From: Methylobacterium sp. J-048
GTDB lineage: Bacteria > Pseudomonadota > Alphaproteobacteria > Rhizobiales > Beijerinckiaceae
Length of the DNA stretch: 64,000 nt
Assembly (NCBI RefSeq): GCF_022829515.1
Contig: NZ_JAKSYL010000287.1
Location: forward strand, 62,001-126,000
Direction of reading: 5' to 3'
Shown here: piece after piece, positions 25,516 to 35,525 of the stretch
Layout of the letters: each line of letters begins with the position of its first letter
Numbering within the stretch: position 1 is the stretch's first letter
Notes under the pieces: model-generated
Told to the model about the DNA's origin: nothing
Databases searched by the model: none
The model's input: only the letters and a program-made list of their open reading frames with translations
Program-made: the position numbers and the translations under genes

Positions 25516-25977
25516 ATGCGTGCACTTCTCCCGGTCATCACCCTAGCCGTCCTCGCAGCCGGCCCAGGTTCCGCCTGCGCGCAATCCTGCGAGACACTCA
25601 TCGACAAGGTCACGGCGGAGACGGCTGCGACGGCCACGGAGCGGCGCAGCGATTACGCCAGCTTCACCGCCGGCCCCGACATGACCCTGTCGCTGGCCTG
25701 CGGCAGCCCGAACCTGTCCTCGGTCGGCGCGCAGTATCGCGGCGCGAACCCGCCGGACGCGTATTACGAGACCTTCGGCCGGGCCGGTCACGCGGTCACC
25801 GGCATCGACGCCACGACCATCACGGAGGCCGGGCGCAAGGCCCAGGCCGCCGCCGTGCGGCTGCGCCACAGCAACGTCGATCTCGGCGGCGCCCGGATCA
25901 CCTGCTCGGCGATGGTCTCGCCCGACAAGGGGCCGCTGACGCTGTGCGCGGTGATCGAGCACAGCGACCGCAGCTGA
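25516..25977 (+). CDS. secreted hypothetical protein, 153 aa
   Basis: No family was recognised. The ATG at 25516 starts a signal peptide (MRALLPVITLAVLAAGPGSA then CAQ) with likely cleavage after AQ. The mature part is about 130 residues with three or four cysteines (SCETL, LACGS, ITCSAM, LTLCAV) that could form disulfides in the periplasm. SYxxF-like and YYETFGRAGHAVTGID segments may be surface-exposed. The frame is open to 25360, but that overlaps the previous gene and lacks coding character. The 3' end is 7 bases from the convergent pccB gene. Confidence 0.65.
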   Translation: MRALLPVITLAVLAAGPGSACAQSCETLIDKVTAETAATATERRSDYASFTAGPDMTLSLACGSPNLSSVGAQYRGANPPDAYYETFGRAGHAVTGIDATTITEAGRKAQAAAVRLRHSNVDLGGARITCSAMVSPDKGPLTLCAVIEHSDRS

Positions 25978-25984
25978 TTCCCGC

Positions 25985-27517
<1,533 letters not shown>

Positions 27518-27677
27518 GGCTGTTCCCGCCCTTACCCTGCTCGTGCCGCCGGAGCCCGGTTGATGCCGGGTCGAAGCTTGTGCGTTCACCGATGAAGCGG
27601 CCTTAGCACGGGCGTTTCGGGTGGCAAACCGACGCAAGTGTCCGACAGGTCGGACCTTCGGGGGGGAGGGAGGAGAA

Positions 27678-27752
27678 TGGTGGACGGTGCAGGGATCGAA
27701 CCTGCGACCTTTCCCGTGTGAAGGGAACGCACTACCGCTGTGCTAACCGTCC
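27678..27752 (-). tRNA. tRNA-Val (CAC anticodon)
   Basis: Read on the minus strand the acceptor arms are GGACGGT and ACCGTCC with discriminator A and an encoded CCA. The D-arm contains TAGCACAGCGGTAG. The anticodon stem TTCCC/GGGAA encloses TTCACAC, giving anticodon CAC for valine GTG codons. The T-arm GCAGGTTCGATCCCTGC is perfect. Variable-loop and total length are normal. Confidence 0.97.
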
Positions 27753-27899
27753 GTGCCGCCGCGGGGCCGAACCCCAGGGGCGGAACCAACGCGGTCGAAC
27801 ACGCCTGGAGCAGGCGGCGACCGGATGCCGGGCCTTCTAGGGCGCGCCGACCCGAAACGTCAAGCGCCCTGCGTTGAGGTTGACAAGCAAGGCGCCGCA

Positions 27900-28256
27900 A
27901 TGCGCTGTGCCCGCATGCACGAGAAGCAAGCGGGCGACCGGCCCGACAGCGACGTGACGGGGGAGGGCGAGGGGCGCGCGGCAGGTCCGCGTGTCGCGAT
28001 CACCTACTGCACCCAGTGCAACTGGCTGCTGCGCTCGGCCTGGATGGCGCAGGAGCTGCTCTCGACCTTCCGGGACGACCTCGGCGAGGTCGCCCTGGTG
28101 CCCGCCACCGGCGGCGCGTTCCGGATCGAGATCGCGGGCGTGCTGCTGTGGGAACGGGTCCGCGACGGCGGGTTTCCGGACGTGAAGGCCCTCAAGCAGC
28201 GGGTGCGCGACCACCTCGACCCGGGGCGCGATCTCGGCCATATCGACCGGACATGA
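27900..28256 (+). CDS. SelT/SelW/SelH-family (Rdx) protein
   Basis: Thioredoxin-fold protein of the SelW-like family, 119 residues from the ATG at 27900. The redox motif is CTQC in VAITYCTQCNWLLRSAWMAQ, followed by ELLSTFRDDLGEVALVPATG and a strand/helix end with GVLLWERVRDGGFPDVKALK. Both motif positions are ordinary Cys, so no selenocysteine is involved. Bacterial members are of unknown role, possibly redox-linked. AAGGCG lies 7 bases before 27900; an ATG at 27915 is an alternative. The first 35 or so residues are low-complexity and may be disordered. The histidine kinase gene follows within about 80 bases. Confidence 0.82.
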   Translation: MRCARMHEKQAGDRPDSDVTGEGEGRAAGPRVAITYCTQCNWLLRSAWMAQELLSTFRDDLGEVALVPATGGAFRIEIAGVLLWERVRDGGFPDVKALKQRVRDHLDPGRDLGHIDRT

Positions 28257-28338
28257 CACGAGGGAACGGCGAGGAGCCCGCGGGGCACCGCGTGCCGGGG
28301 ACGGGCGCCGCTTGAGCCCGGAGCAGGAGGCCGAGGGC

Positions 28339-30528
28339 GTGAACCTCCCGGCGGTCCTTCCCGCGCGCCGGTCATGGCTGTCGCGCCGGCTTCACCGGTT
28401 CGGCCATAACGGCTTCTCGACTCAGGTCTACCTGATCGCCCTGGTGATCGCGCTGATCGGCCCGGGACTGCTGTTCACAAGTATTTTACTGATGCGCTAC
28501 GCCTCGGCCGAGCGCGCCCGCTTCGAGCAGGACGCTCGCGAGAACGTGCGCGGCATCGGTCTGTCGCTCGACCGCGACACCGCCGGCCTCGTCTCGGTGC
28601 TGCAGACGCTCGCGACCTCGCCGCGCATCCGCCAGGGCGACTTCGAGGCCTTCGACGCGCAGGCGCGCCTGGTGCGCGAATCGATCGATCTCGACGTGCT
28701 GCTGCGGCGGCCCAACGGGCAGGAGGTCGTGAATACCGGCGTGCCGCGCGCCGCGCCGCTGCCGATGATGCCGCTGCCGTTCGATCCGGACCTGACGCAG
28801 GGCATGCAGCGCGCGATGGTCAGCGGCTACATCCCCGGCCCGACCCCGGCCGAAGCCACCTACGCGGTCGGCGTGCCGGTGATGGTCGACGGCGAAGTCG
28901 GCTACATCCTGAGCTTCAGCGTGCCGCTGTCCCGGCTCCAGGGCATCCTGTCCCGCGAGGTGGTGCCCGGCTGGACCACCGGCATCTCGGACCGCTCGGG
29001 AATCGTCCTCGCCCGCCTGCCGGATCCGGATCCGGTGGTCGGCAAGCCCCGGCTCGCGAGCCTGCGCCAGGTCCAGACGGCGACGCCGGGCGTGTGGGAG
29101 GGGCAGGACCGCCAGCACAAACCCGTGGTGGTGATCGAGGCGCGCTCGCGGCTCACCGGCTGGATGGTCGCCACCAGCATCCCGCAGGCTCTGGTCGATG
29201 CGCGGGTGCGCCGGTGGGTCTGGGCGTTCGCCGGCTTCGGCCTGCTGGTGCTGGCGACCTCGTCGGTGCTGGCGGTCAACCTGTGGTCCCGGGTCTCGCG
29301 CCCGCTCCGGCTGCTGGCGGCCTCCGGCCCGGCGCTCTCGCGCGGCGAGGCGATCCCCCGGGTGCCGTCGCCGGTCCACGAGATCCAGCGGCTCGGCGCG
29401 GTGCTGTCGGACGCTTCCCTGCGGCTGCGCACCCGCGAGGCCGAGCGCGACCGGGCGCTGGCCGACACCCGCCGCGGCCTTACGGCGCTCAGCGAGAGCG
29501 AGGCCCGGTTCCGCCACATGGCCGATTCGGCGCCCGCGCTGATCTGGATGACCGACGAGACCGGCGCGGTCAGCTTCGCGAACCTCCATTTCGAGCACAT
29601 GTTCGGGATCGCCGCGGCGGACCTCACGGTCGAGGGCTGGGAGCGGATCGTCTACCCCGATGATCTCGAGAGCTTCCGTGGGGCGTTCACCGAAGCCTTC
29701 GAGGTGCGGGCACCGTTCCGCACCGAGGTCCGGGTGGTCGACCGCGCCGGGACCGTGCGCTGGCTCCGCTGCGAAGGCGTACCGCGCCTCGACGACGACC
29801 AGAACTTCCTCGGCTATACCGGCTGCAACATCGACATCACCGACGCGAAGTTCGCCGAGGAGCATCTGCTGCTCCTGATCCACGAGCTCAACCACCGGGT
29901 GAAGAACACGCTGGCCACGGTGCAGTCGATCGCCGGCCAGTCCCTGCGCAACCTCGACGGTCCGGAGGCCGACGCCGCCCGCGCGGCGTTCGAGGCGCGG
30001 CTTCTGGCGCTCGCCCGGGTCCACGACGTGCTCACCCGCGAGAGCTGGGAAGGCGCCGAACTGTCGGCCGTGGTGGCGGACGCGATCCGGCCGCTCGAAT
30101 CCGGCGACGGCCATGCCTCGCGCTTTGCGGTGATCGGGCCGGCCCTGCGCCTGCCGCCGCGGCTCGCCCTGTCGATCGCCATGGCGCTGCACGAACTCGG
30201 CACCAACGCGGTGAAGTACGGCGCGCTCTCGGTCGAGGGCGGCACGGTCGAGATCTCCTGGACGGTGCGGCGCGAGGACGAGATCCGCCTGTACCTGCGC
30301 TGGGCCGAGCGCGGGGGGCCGCCGGTGAAGAAGCCGACCCGCACCGGCTTCGGTTCGCGCCTGATCGAGCGCAGCCTCGCCCGGGAACTGGCCGGCGAGG
30401 TCGCGTTGACCTACGAGGAAACCGGCGTGATCTGCACGATCGACGCGCCGGTCCCGCCGCCCGGTCTGCTGGAGCGCAAGAGTGCCGTCGCGCCGGCCCG
30501 GATCGCGCCGCTGCCGTTGGCGGGGTAA
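28339..30528 (+). CDS. HWE-type sensor histidine kinase with PAS domain
   Basis: Membrane sensor kinase of 729 residues. Two membrane helices (about 28-52 and 290-315) flank a periplasmic sensing domain with a PDC/CHASE-like look. A juxtamembrane HAMP-like stretch follows, then a PAS domain (FRHMADSAPALIWMTDETGA to GCNIDITDAKFAEE). The kinase core has the phospho-acceptor at about H515 in HELNHRVKNTLATVQSIAG, the N-box ALHELGTNAVKYGALS and a WAE motif (LRWAERGGPPV) that defines HWE/HisKA_2 kinases. The GTG at 28339 is chosen because AGGAGG lies 8 bases upstream; a TTG at 28312 is possible. No response regulator gene adjoins it, so its partner is elsewhere. HWE kinases are common in light and general-stress signalling. 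Confidence 0.88.
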   Translation: MNLPAVLPARRSWLSRRLHRFGHNGFSTQVYLIALVIALIGPGLLFTSILLMRYASAERARFEQDARENVRGIGLSLDRDTAGLVSVLQTLATSPRIRQGDFEAFDAQARLVRESIDLDVLLRRPNGQEVVNTGVPRAAPLPMMPLPFDPDLTQGMQRAMVSGYIPGPTPAEATYAVGVPVMVDGEVGYILSFSVPLSRLQGILSREVVPGWTTGISDRSGIVLARLPDPDPVVGKPRLASLRQVQTATPGVWEGQDRQHKPVVVIEARSRLTGWMVATSIPQALVDARVRRWVWAFAGFGLLVLATSSVLAVNLWSRVSRPLRLLAASGPALSRGEAIPRVPSPVHEIQRLGAVLSDASLRLRTREAERDRALADTRRGLTALSESEARFRHMADSAPALIWMTDETGAVSFANLHFEHMFGIAAADLTVEGWERIVYPDDLESFRGAFTEAFEVRAPFRTEVRVVDRAGTVRWLRCEGVPRLDDDQNFLGYTGCNIDITDAKFAEEHLLLLIHELNHRVKNTLATVQSIAGQSLRNLDGPEADAARAAFEARLLALARVHDVLTRESWEGAELSAVVADAIRPLESGDGHASRFAVIGPALRLPPRLALSIAMALHELGTNAVKYGALSVEGGTVEISWTVRREDEIRLYLRWAERGGPPVKKPTRTGFGSRLIERSLARELAGEVALTYEETGVICTIDAPVPPPGLLERKSAVAPARIAPLPLAG

Positions 30529-30559
30529 GGCGGAATCCCGGATGGGGACCGGTCGTCGA

Positions 30560-30802
30560 TCAGTGCCGATCGAAGCGGCGGGCGCTCAGCGCGTCCCGCT
30601 GCGCGTTGACGTAGGCATTCCGCTCGCGCCACGCCCGCTCGCCATCGCGCTGGGCCTGCTGTCGGGCAAGCTCGACCTGCTGCCGCTGGCTGGACGCGAT
30701 GTCCTTCAGGACGTTGAGTTCGCGTTCCCTCTGGAAATCCTGCGCGAGAGCTGGAGCAGCTGTTGAAATGAATATCAAGGTAATGAAGGCTGCTATACGC
30801 AT
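30560..30802 (-). CDS. small secreted helical protein, 80 aa
   Basis: An 80-residue protein with a clear signal peptide, MRIAAFITLIFISTAAPALA, cleaved after ALA. The mature part is almost all charged and Gln-rich (QRERELNVLKDIASSQRQQV, ELARQQAQRDGERAWRE), a probable long helix or coiled coil of about 60 residues. The ATG at 30802 is preceded by AGGAGG-like TAGGAGGATC on the minus strand, a strong ribosome-binding site. No family recognised. It converges on the kinase gene with 31 bases between. Periplasmic location is likely. Confidence 0.65.
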   Translation of the reverse strand: MRIAAFITLIFISTAAPALAQDFQRERELNVLKDIASSQRQQVELARQQAQRDGERAWRERNAYVNAQRDALSARRFDRH

Positions 30803-31060
30803 AAATGATCCTCCTAAAATATGCCGAACTGCGTCAAAATTCGATTATTAATGCCTTCATCTACAAACGCCACGGATACTCTCAGTGGGTCAGATTGGTT
30901 TTAAGACTATGCAAATGAACGTGCTCTGAGCGGACGGCGATGGTCAAGTTCAGCCTTTCGCGATGGCGTCCGTCGTATTTCAGATTCTAGCTTGTTGGTC
31001 CGGAATAATCAGGACGACAATTCGGGTCGGAGTACGGAATGGGTTCGGTCAATCCTATTC
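30803..31060. other. lower-GC non-coding stretch
   Basis: About 260 bases, visibly poorer in GC than the surroundings, upstream of the small secreted protein gene. It should hold that gene's promoter on the minus strand. No gene or RNA structure was recognised. A palindromic repeat fills the rest of the gap. Confidence 0.4.
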
Positions 31061-31183
31061 TCCACCTCATCCTGAGGTGCTTGCGCGTAGCGCAAGCCTC
31101 GAAGGAGCCCTCCAGATATCACTGAGATCCCTGGAGGGCTCCTTCGAGGCCCGCTGGCGCGGGCACCTCAGGATGAGGGGGTG
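31061..31183. repeat. dispersed palindromic repeat, family A copy 4
   Basis: Arms TCCACCTCATCCTGAGGTGC and GCACCTCAGGATGAGG followed by GGGTGGA. Inner arms AAGGAGCCCTCCAG and CTGGAGGGCTCCTT. Located just downstream of the last gene of the large minus-strand operon, so its transcript would form a strong hairpin there. Confidence 0.9.
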
Positions 31184-31220
31184 GATGGAATCCGCGTTCC
31201 AGACCCAATCCACGGCCTCC

Positions 31221-32378
31221 TCAATGATACGGGTCCGCCGCGTCCCGGAGCCCGTCGCCCATGAAGTTGAAGGCGAGCACCGTCACCAGCACCGGCAGCA
31301 CCGGCAGCAGCAGCCAGGGATAGAGCTGCACCGCCGCCAGATTCTGCGCCTCGTTGAGCAGCACGCCCCAGCTGGTCACCGGCGGGCGCAGGCCCAGGCC
31401 GAGGAAGGAGAGCGCGGTCTCGCCGAGGATCATGGTCGGGATCGACAGGGTCGCCGAGGCGATGAGGTGGCTCATGAAGTTGGGGATCAGGTGGCGACCG
31501 ATTACCCGGGCCGGCGAGGCGCCCATCAGCTCGGCGGCCTGGACGAAATCCTCTTCCCGCAGCGCCAGCAGCTTGCCGCGCACCGCCCGGGCGAGGCCCG
31601 GCCAGTCGAGCAGGCCGAGGATCACGGTGATGCCGAGGAAGACCAGCAGCGGGCTCCAGTTGGCCGGCAAGGCTGCCGACAGGGCGAGCCAGAGCGGCAG
31701 CTCGGGCAGGGAGCGCACCACCTCGATCAGGCGCTGCACCCCGGCATCGACAATCCCGCCGAAATAGCCGGCAATCCCGCCGAACAGCATGCCCAGGGTG
31801 AACGAGATCGCCACGCCGACCAGACCGATGGTGAGGGAGATCCGCGCCCCGTAGATCATGCGGGAGAACAGGTCGCGCCCGAGCCGGTCGGTGCCGAGCA
31901 GGAACAGGGTGCCATTCTTCGGCGGGCAGACGAGGTGCAGCTCGGTGTGGATCAGCCCGAGCCAGTCGTAGCCGTCGCCGCGGCACAGGAAACGCAGGGG
32001 CTGCGGCAGGCCGGCATCGACCACGTAGTCGCGCCGGAAGGTGTCGAGGTCGAGATGGGCCCGGTTGGGATAGACGAACGGCCCGAGGAAGCGCCCGTCG
32101 TGGAACAGGTGCACGCCCTGCGGTGGCGCATGCAGGAAGTCGCCGTTGCGCCGCGCCTGGCCGTAGGGCGCCAGCATCTCCACGAACGGCACCGTGGCGT
32201 AGAGCGCCAGCAGGATCAGCGCCGAGGCCACGGCGATCCGGTGGCGCAGGAATTTTCGGAGAATCAGCCGCCAGGCCGAGGCACTGCCGGCGGGCTTCTC
32301 GTCCAGCGCCTGCGGCTCGAACGGCGCCGGATCGACGAAGTGGCCTCGGGCCGTCTCTGGCATCATGGGAACCGTCAC
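31221..32378 (-). CDS. ABC transporter permease (DppC/YejE type)
   Basis: Inner-membrane permease of a peptide-type ABC importer, 385 residues. A cytoplasmic N-terminal segment and first helix (IAVASALILLALYATV) are followed by a periplasmic insert of about 100 residues, the mark of the YejE/OppC class. The GTDRLGRDLFSRMIYGARIS motif and the EAA loop, AAELMGASPARVIGRHLIPN, contact the ATPase. The end is MGDGLRDAADPYH. The GTG at 32378 is used; an ATG at 32366 is also possible. It is the last gene of the operon, 10 bases after the companion permease. Confidence 0.9.
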   Translation of the reverse strand: MTVPMMPETARGHFVDPAPFEPQALDEKPAGSASAWRLILRKFLRHRIAVASALILLALYATVPFVEMLAPYGQARRNGDFLHAPPQGVHLFHDGRFLGPFVYPNRAHLDLDTFRRDYVVDAGLPQPLRFLCRGDGYDWLGLIHTELHLVCPPKNGTLFLLGTDRLGRDLFSRMIYGARISLTIGLVGVAISFTLGMLFGGIAGYFGGIVDAGVQRLIEVVRSLPELPLWLALSAALPANWSPLLVFLGITVILGLLDWPGLARAVRGKLLALREEDFVQAAELMGASPARVIGRHLIPNFMSHLIASATLSIPTMILGETALSFLGLGLRPPVTSWGVLLNEAQNLAAVQLYPWLLLPVLPVLVTVLAFNFMGDGLRDAADPYH

Positions 32379-32388
32379 CGCGCGCCCA

Positions 32389-33405
32389 TTACCGTGCGCC
32401 CATGCGGATGCGCGGATCGAGCCAGACCAAGATCAGGTCGGAGATCAGCATGCCGACCAGCGTGAGGCCTGCGACGAACATCAGGATGAACCCGGCCATG
32501 AACTGATCCTGGCTGCGCAGGGCGTCGAGCAGCAGCGGCCCCACGGTCGGCAGGCTCAGCACCAGCGAGACCAGCACCGAGCCCGAGACCAGGTGCGGCA
32601 GCAGGTTGCCGATATCGGCCACGAACGGGTTGAGCGACATCCGGAACGGGTATTTCAGGAGCGCCCGCATCGGCGGCAGCCCCTTGGCGCGGGCGGTGAC
32701 CGTGTAGGGCTTGGCCAGCTCGTCGAGGAGGTTCGCCCGCATTCGGCGGATCATCGCAGCAGTGCCGCCGAGCCCGATCACCAGGGTCGGCACCACGAGA
32801 TGTGCCAGCAGCGAGCGGATCTTGGGCCAGTCCCAGGGCTGGTTGGTGAGCGCCGAATCGTAGAGGCCGCCGATCGACAGGTCGAACCAGCGGTTGGCGT
32901 AGAACAGCAGGATCAGCGCCAGCAGGAAGCCGGGCACCGCCAAGCCGACATAGCCCAGCAAGGTCACCACCGCGTCGCCGAATGTGTGCCGGTGGGTGGC
33001 GGAGTAGATCGCCGCCGGGATCGCCACCACGTGGACGAACACCACAGCGGTCAGGTTGATCAGCAAGGTCAGCCACAAGGCGTCGCCGACGACGTCGGCC
33101 ACCGGCTTGTCGTACTCGAACGACCAGCCCCAGTCGCCCTGGAGCAGCCCCGAGACCCCGACCGGGCCGGGCATCAGCCCGACCCACATCAGGTATTGCT
33201 GCCAGACCGGCCGGTCGAGGCCGTACTGGCGGATAAGCAACACGGCCTTGGCCACGGAACCGGCCTCGCCGCTAGCGCGCAGTTCCATAATCCGGTTGGT
33301 GAGATAATCGCCCGGCGGCAGCTTGATGATGAAGAACACCAGCGCCGAGATGACGAGCAGCGTCAGCGCCATGGTGACGACGCGGCGGAGAACCTGAACG
33401 ATCAC
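32389..33405 (-). CDS. ABC transporter permease (DppB/YejB type)
   Basis: Inner-membrane permease of a peptide-type importer, 338 residues. The N-terminal helix (VVTMALTLLVISALVFFIIK then LPPGDY) is typical of DppB/OppB/YejB. The EAA loop is visible at AKGLPPMRALLKYPFRMSLN, and six membrane helices are expected. The GTG at 33405 overlaps the stop of the binding-protein gene as GTGA, with GGAGG just upstream, which settles the start although the frame is open 82 codons more. The C-terminus, WLDPRIRMGAR, is the usual family end. Forms a heterodimer with the next permease. Confidence 0.9.
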   Translation of the reverse strand: MIVQVLRRVVTMALTLLVISALVFFIIKLPPGDYLTNRIMELRASGEAGSVAKAVLLIRQYGLDRPVWQQYLMWVGLMPGPVGVSGLLQGDWGWSFEYDKPVADVVGDALWLTLLINLTAVVFVHVVAIPAAIYSATHRHTFGDAVVTLLGYVGLAVPGFLLALILLFYANRWFDLSIGGLYDSALTNQPWDWPKIRSLLAHLVVPTLVIGLGGTAAMIRRMRANLLDELAKPYTVTARAKGLPPMRALLKYPFRMSLNPFVADIGNLLPHLVSGSVLVSLVLSLPTVGPLLLDALRSQDQFMAGFILMFVAGLTLVGMLISDLILVWLDPRIRMGAR

Positions 33406-35525
33406 CTTGCCTCCGCGTGGGTATCGGCGGCGTTGTCCCAGAACACCTCGTCGAGGCGCTGCACGCCGATGAGCGCGGTGGGATCCCAGGAATACAGGGC
33501 GCGCTTGGGCAGGTTGGCGAGGCGGTCGGCGCCGACCACGGGCTGGAGCGCGCCCGCCACCGTGCCGATCACCCAGGTGTTCTGCGCGTGGTTCATCAGC
33601 ATCGCGCGCCAGATCGCGGCCTGCCGCTCGGCGTCGTCGGTGTGGCGCCATTCCCGGTCGAGGTCGAGGAGATGCTGCACCTCCAGGATGTCGCAGGCCT
33701 CGCCGGACTTGCCGCGGCTCTCGACGTTGGCGCTCCAGAGCGGCCAGGCGTAGTGCTCGGGCTGGGCGGGGCTCAGCTCGGTCGGCGGCATGATCGCGGT
33801 CGGCACCGCGAGGTCGAGGCCTTGCGCGGCGACCATCACGGTCATCCCGCCGATCGAGCGGCGGTGCAGGTTGGTCCGCTCCTGCGGCTTGGTGACGAGG
33901 CGGATCCCGACCTCGCGCCAGAACTCCGTGATGAGCAGCAGCGCGTCGAGAACCATCTCGGCCTCGCCGTCGCTGTCGACCACCAGCTCCATGGCGCGGC
34001 CGTCCGGCATCAGGCGGATGCCGGAGCCGTCGCGGCGGGTCAACCCGATGGCGTCGAGCAGGCGCGAGGCCTCGGCCGGGTCGTAGCCGGCGTTAAGCGT
34101 GCGCAACTCCGGCGAGAACAGCGGGCTGTCGGACACGATCGTGTCGTTGCCCTCGGTGCCCAGCCCGAACAGCAGGGTGTTGTTGAGCGTGCGCCGGTCG
34201 ATGGCGAGCGACAGGGCGCGGCGGTAGCGCACGTCCCGGTTGAGAGCCCGCCAGCCGGCATCCTGGGTGGTCAGGTTCGGGTAGAGGGCGATCTCGGAAC
34301 CGCGGGCCACCGGCCACAGATTGGTGCGGTAGCGATGGGCCTTCTCGCCCTCCTTGAGGCTCGGGATGTCGGGCATCGACAGGCCGCGGAACATCAGGTC
34401 GGCCTCGCCGGCATTGGTCTTGGCGACCAGCAAGCCTTGAGACGCCACATCCATCACGATCGTGTCGACGTAGGGCAGCTGGGTCCCGGCGGTGTCGACC
34501 CGGTGGTAGCTGTGGTTGCGCTCGAACCGGAACCGCGTCGCCGGCGAGCGGGTGCGCGGCACCCAGCCCTGCAGGGTCGGGCAGTCCGGGTTGTTCAATT
34601 CGTAATTGTCGTCGAGCCGGTTGTGCAGGGCCGCCCAGCCGCGCAGTTTCAGCGCCTTGGCCTTCGCGTCGGCGGCCTCCTTGCCGAGATAGCGGGCATG
34701 GACGGTCTTGAGGTAGTGCGCCGGCCGGTAGATCAGCGGGTCGCGGGGCGCGGCGAGCGCCGGCAGAAACATCGGGTTCGGCCGGTCCCAGCTGTAGCGG
34801 ATCGTCACCGCATCAGGAAATTCCACGCGTGGTGGCTTGCCCTCGATCAAGAAAAAGGCCGGCGGTCCTTCGGGGCTCAGGGCCTTCTCGTTGGCGACAT
34901 CCTCCCAGTAATAGCGAAAATCCTCGCTGGTGAACGGATGCCCATCCGACCAGCGGTGGCCCTGGCGCAGGGTGAAGGTGAAGACCCCGCCGGCGACATC
35001 GATGCGCTCGAGCAGGTCCGGCCGCAGGTTCAAGTCGGCATCGTAACCGACCAGCCGCGTGTAGCCGTAGACCGAGAGGTAGCGGACGTCCCGGGCCTTG
35101 GCGATCAGCGTCCGGATCGTCCCGCCGGCGGTGCCGGTGCGGCGGCCGCGGGCGGCGAGGTCGATCACGAAGGGTTTTTCGGGCGGGGCGGGGGCGTCGG
35201 CCGGCGGCGTGTCGGCCAGCGCGTTGCGCGGGCGGACGAGCAGGGCGGCGGCGCCGAGGCCGGCGATCAGCGCGCGGCGGGAGACGCCGCTCCGGCCCCC
35301 ATCCTTTCCTTGGTCGAACAACGGCTCGTGCGAGTCGCGACCTACCCCCTCTTCCGTGCGGGAGAGGGTTGGGGTGAGGGACCAGGTCTTTCCGGAGATG
35401 TCGTATCCCTCACCCTGTCCCTCTCCCGCACGGGAGAGGGGACCCGCGGCAGGTTCGGACGCGTAGGCGTCCAAGCGTTCGCAGAGCAAAGCAGCGTGAC
35501 CGTCGCGGGTCTCGAAATCGCTCAC
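33402..35525 (-). CDS. ABC transporter solute-binding protein, peptide type, with repeat insertion
   Basis: Periplasmic binding protein of the SBP family 5 (DppA/OppA/YejA), 707 residues. Signatures include FTFTLRQGHRWSDGHPFTSE and the two lobes with RYRRALSLAIDRRTLNNTLL and NAGYDPAEASRLLDAIG. The Tat-type leader SRRALIAGLGAAALL begins only at residue 82. Residues 28-60 are encoded by a palindromic repeat element (35345-35442), so the long leader is partly repeat-derived. GTG at 35525 overlaps the preceding stop as GTGA; a later internal start nearer the Tat motif is possible. The insert looks acquired. YejA-like proteins bind peptides or opines; the ligand here is unknown. Confidence 0.88.
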   Translation of the reverse strand: MSDFETRDGHAALLCERLDAYASEPAAGPLSRAGEGQGEGYDISGKTWSLTPTLSRTEEGVGRDSHEPLFDQGKDGGRSGVSRRALIAGLGAAALLVRPRNALADTPPADAPAPPEKPFVIDLAARGRRTGTAGGTIRTLIAKARDVRYLSVYGYTRLVGYDADLNLRPDLLERIDVAGGVFTFTLRQGHRWSDGHPFTSEDFRYYWEDVANEKALSPEGPPAFFLIEGKPPRVEFPDAVTIRYSWDRPNPMFLPALAAPRDPLIYRPAHYLKTVHARYLGKEAADAKAKALKLRGWAALHNRLDDNYELNNPDCPTLQGWVPRTRSPATRFRFERNHSYHRVDTAGTQLPYVDTIVMDVASQGLLVAKTNAGEADLMFRGLSMPDIPSLKEGEKAHRYRTNLWPVARGSEIALYPNLTTQDAGWRALNRDVRYRRALSLAIDRRTLNNTLLFGLGTEGNDTIVSDSPLFSPELRTLNAGYDPAEASRLLDAIGLTRRDGSGIRLMPDGRAMELVVDSDGEAEMVLDALLLITEFWREVGIRLVTKPQERTNLHRRSIGGMTVMVAAQGLDLAVPTAIMPPTELSPAQPEHYAWPLWSANVESRGKSGEACDILEVQHLLDLDREWRHTDDAERQAAIWRAMLMNHAQNTWVIGTVAGALQPVVGADRLANLPKRALYSWDPTALIGVQRLDEVFWDNAADTHAEAR
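35345..35442. repeat. palindromic repeat family B copy 1, inside a coding region
   Basis: Arms CCCCTCTTCCGTGCGGGAG and CTCCCGCACGGGAGAGGGG, with secondary arms around GGGTGAGGGA / TCCCTCACCC. It lies in frame within the solute-binding protein gene. The same element at 39253 lies in another gene in a different frame. Confidence 0.9.

Noticed and set aside
28312..28338. TTG start for the histidine kinase giving nine more residues
   Set aside because: The GTG at 28339 has AGGAGG at ideal spacing, whereas the TTG has no comparable site.
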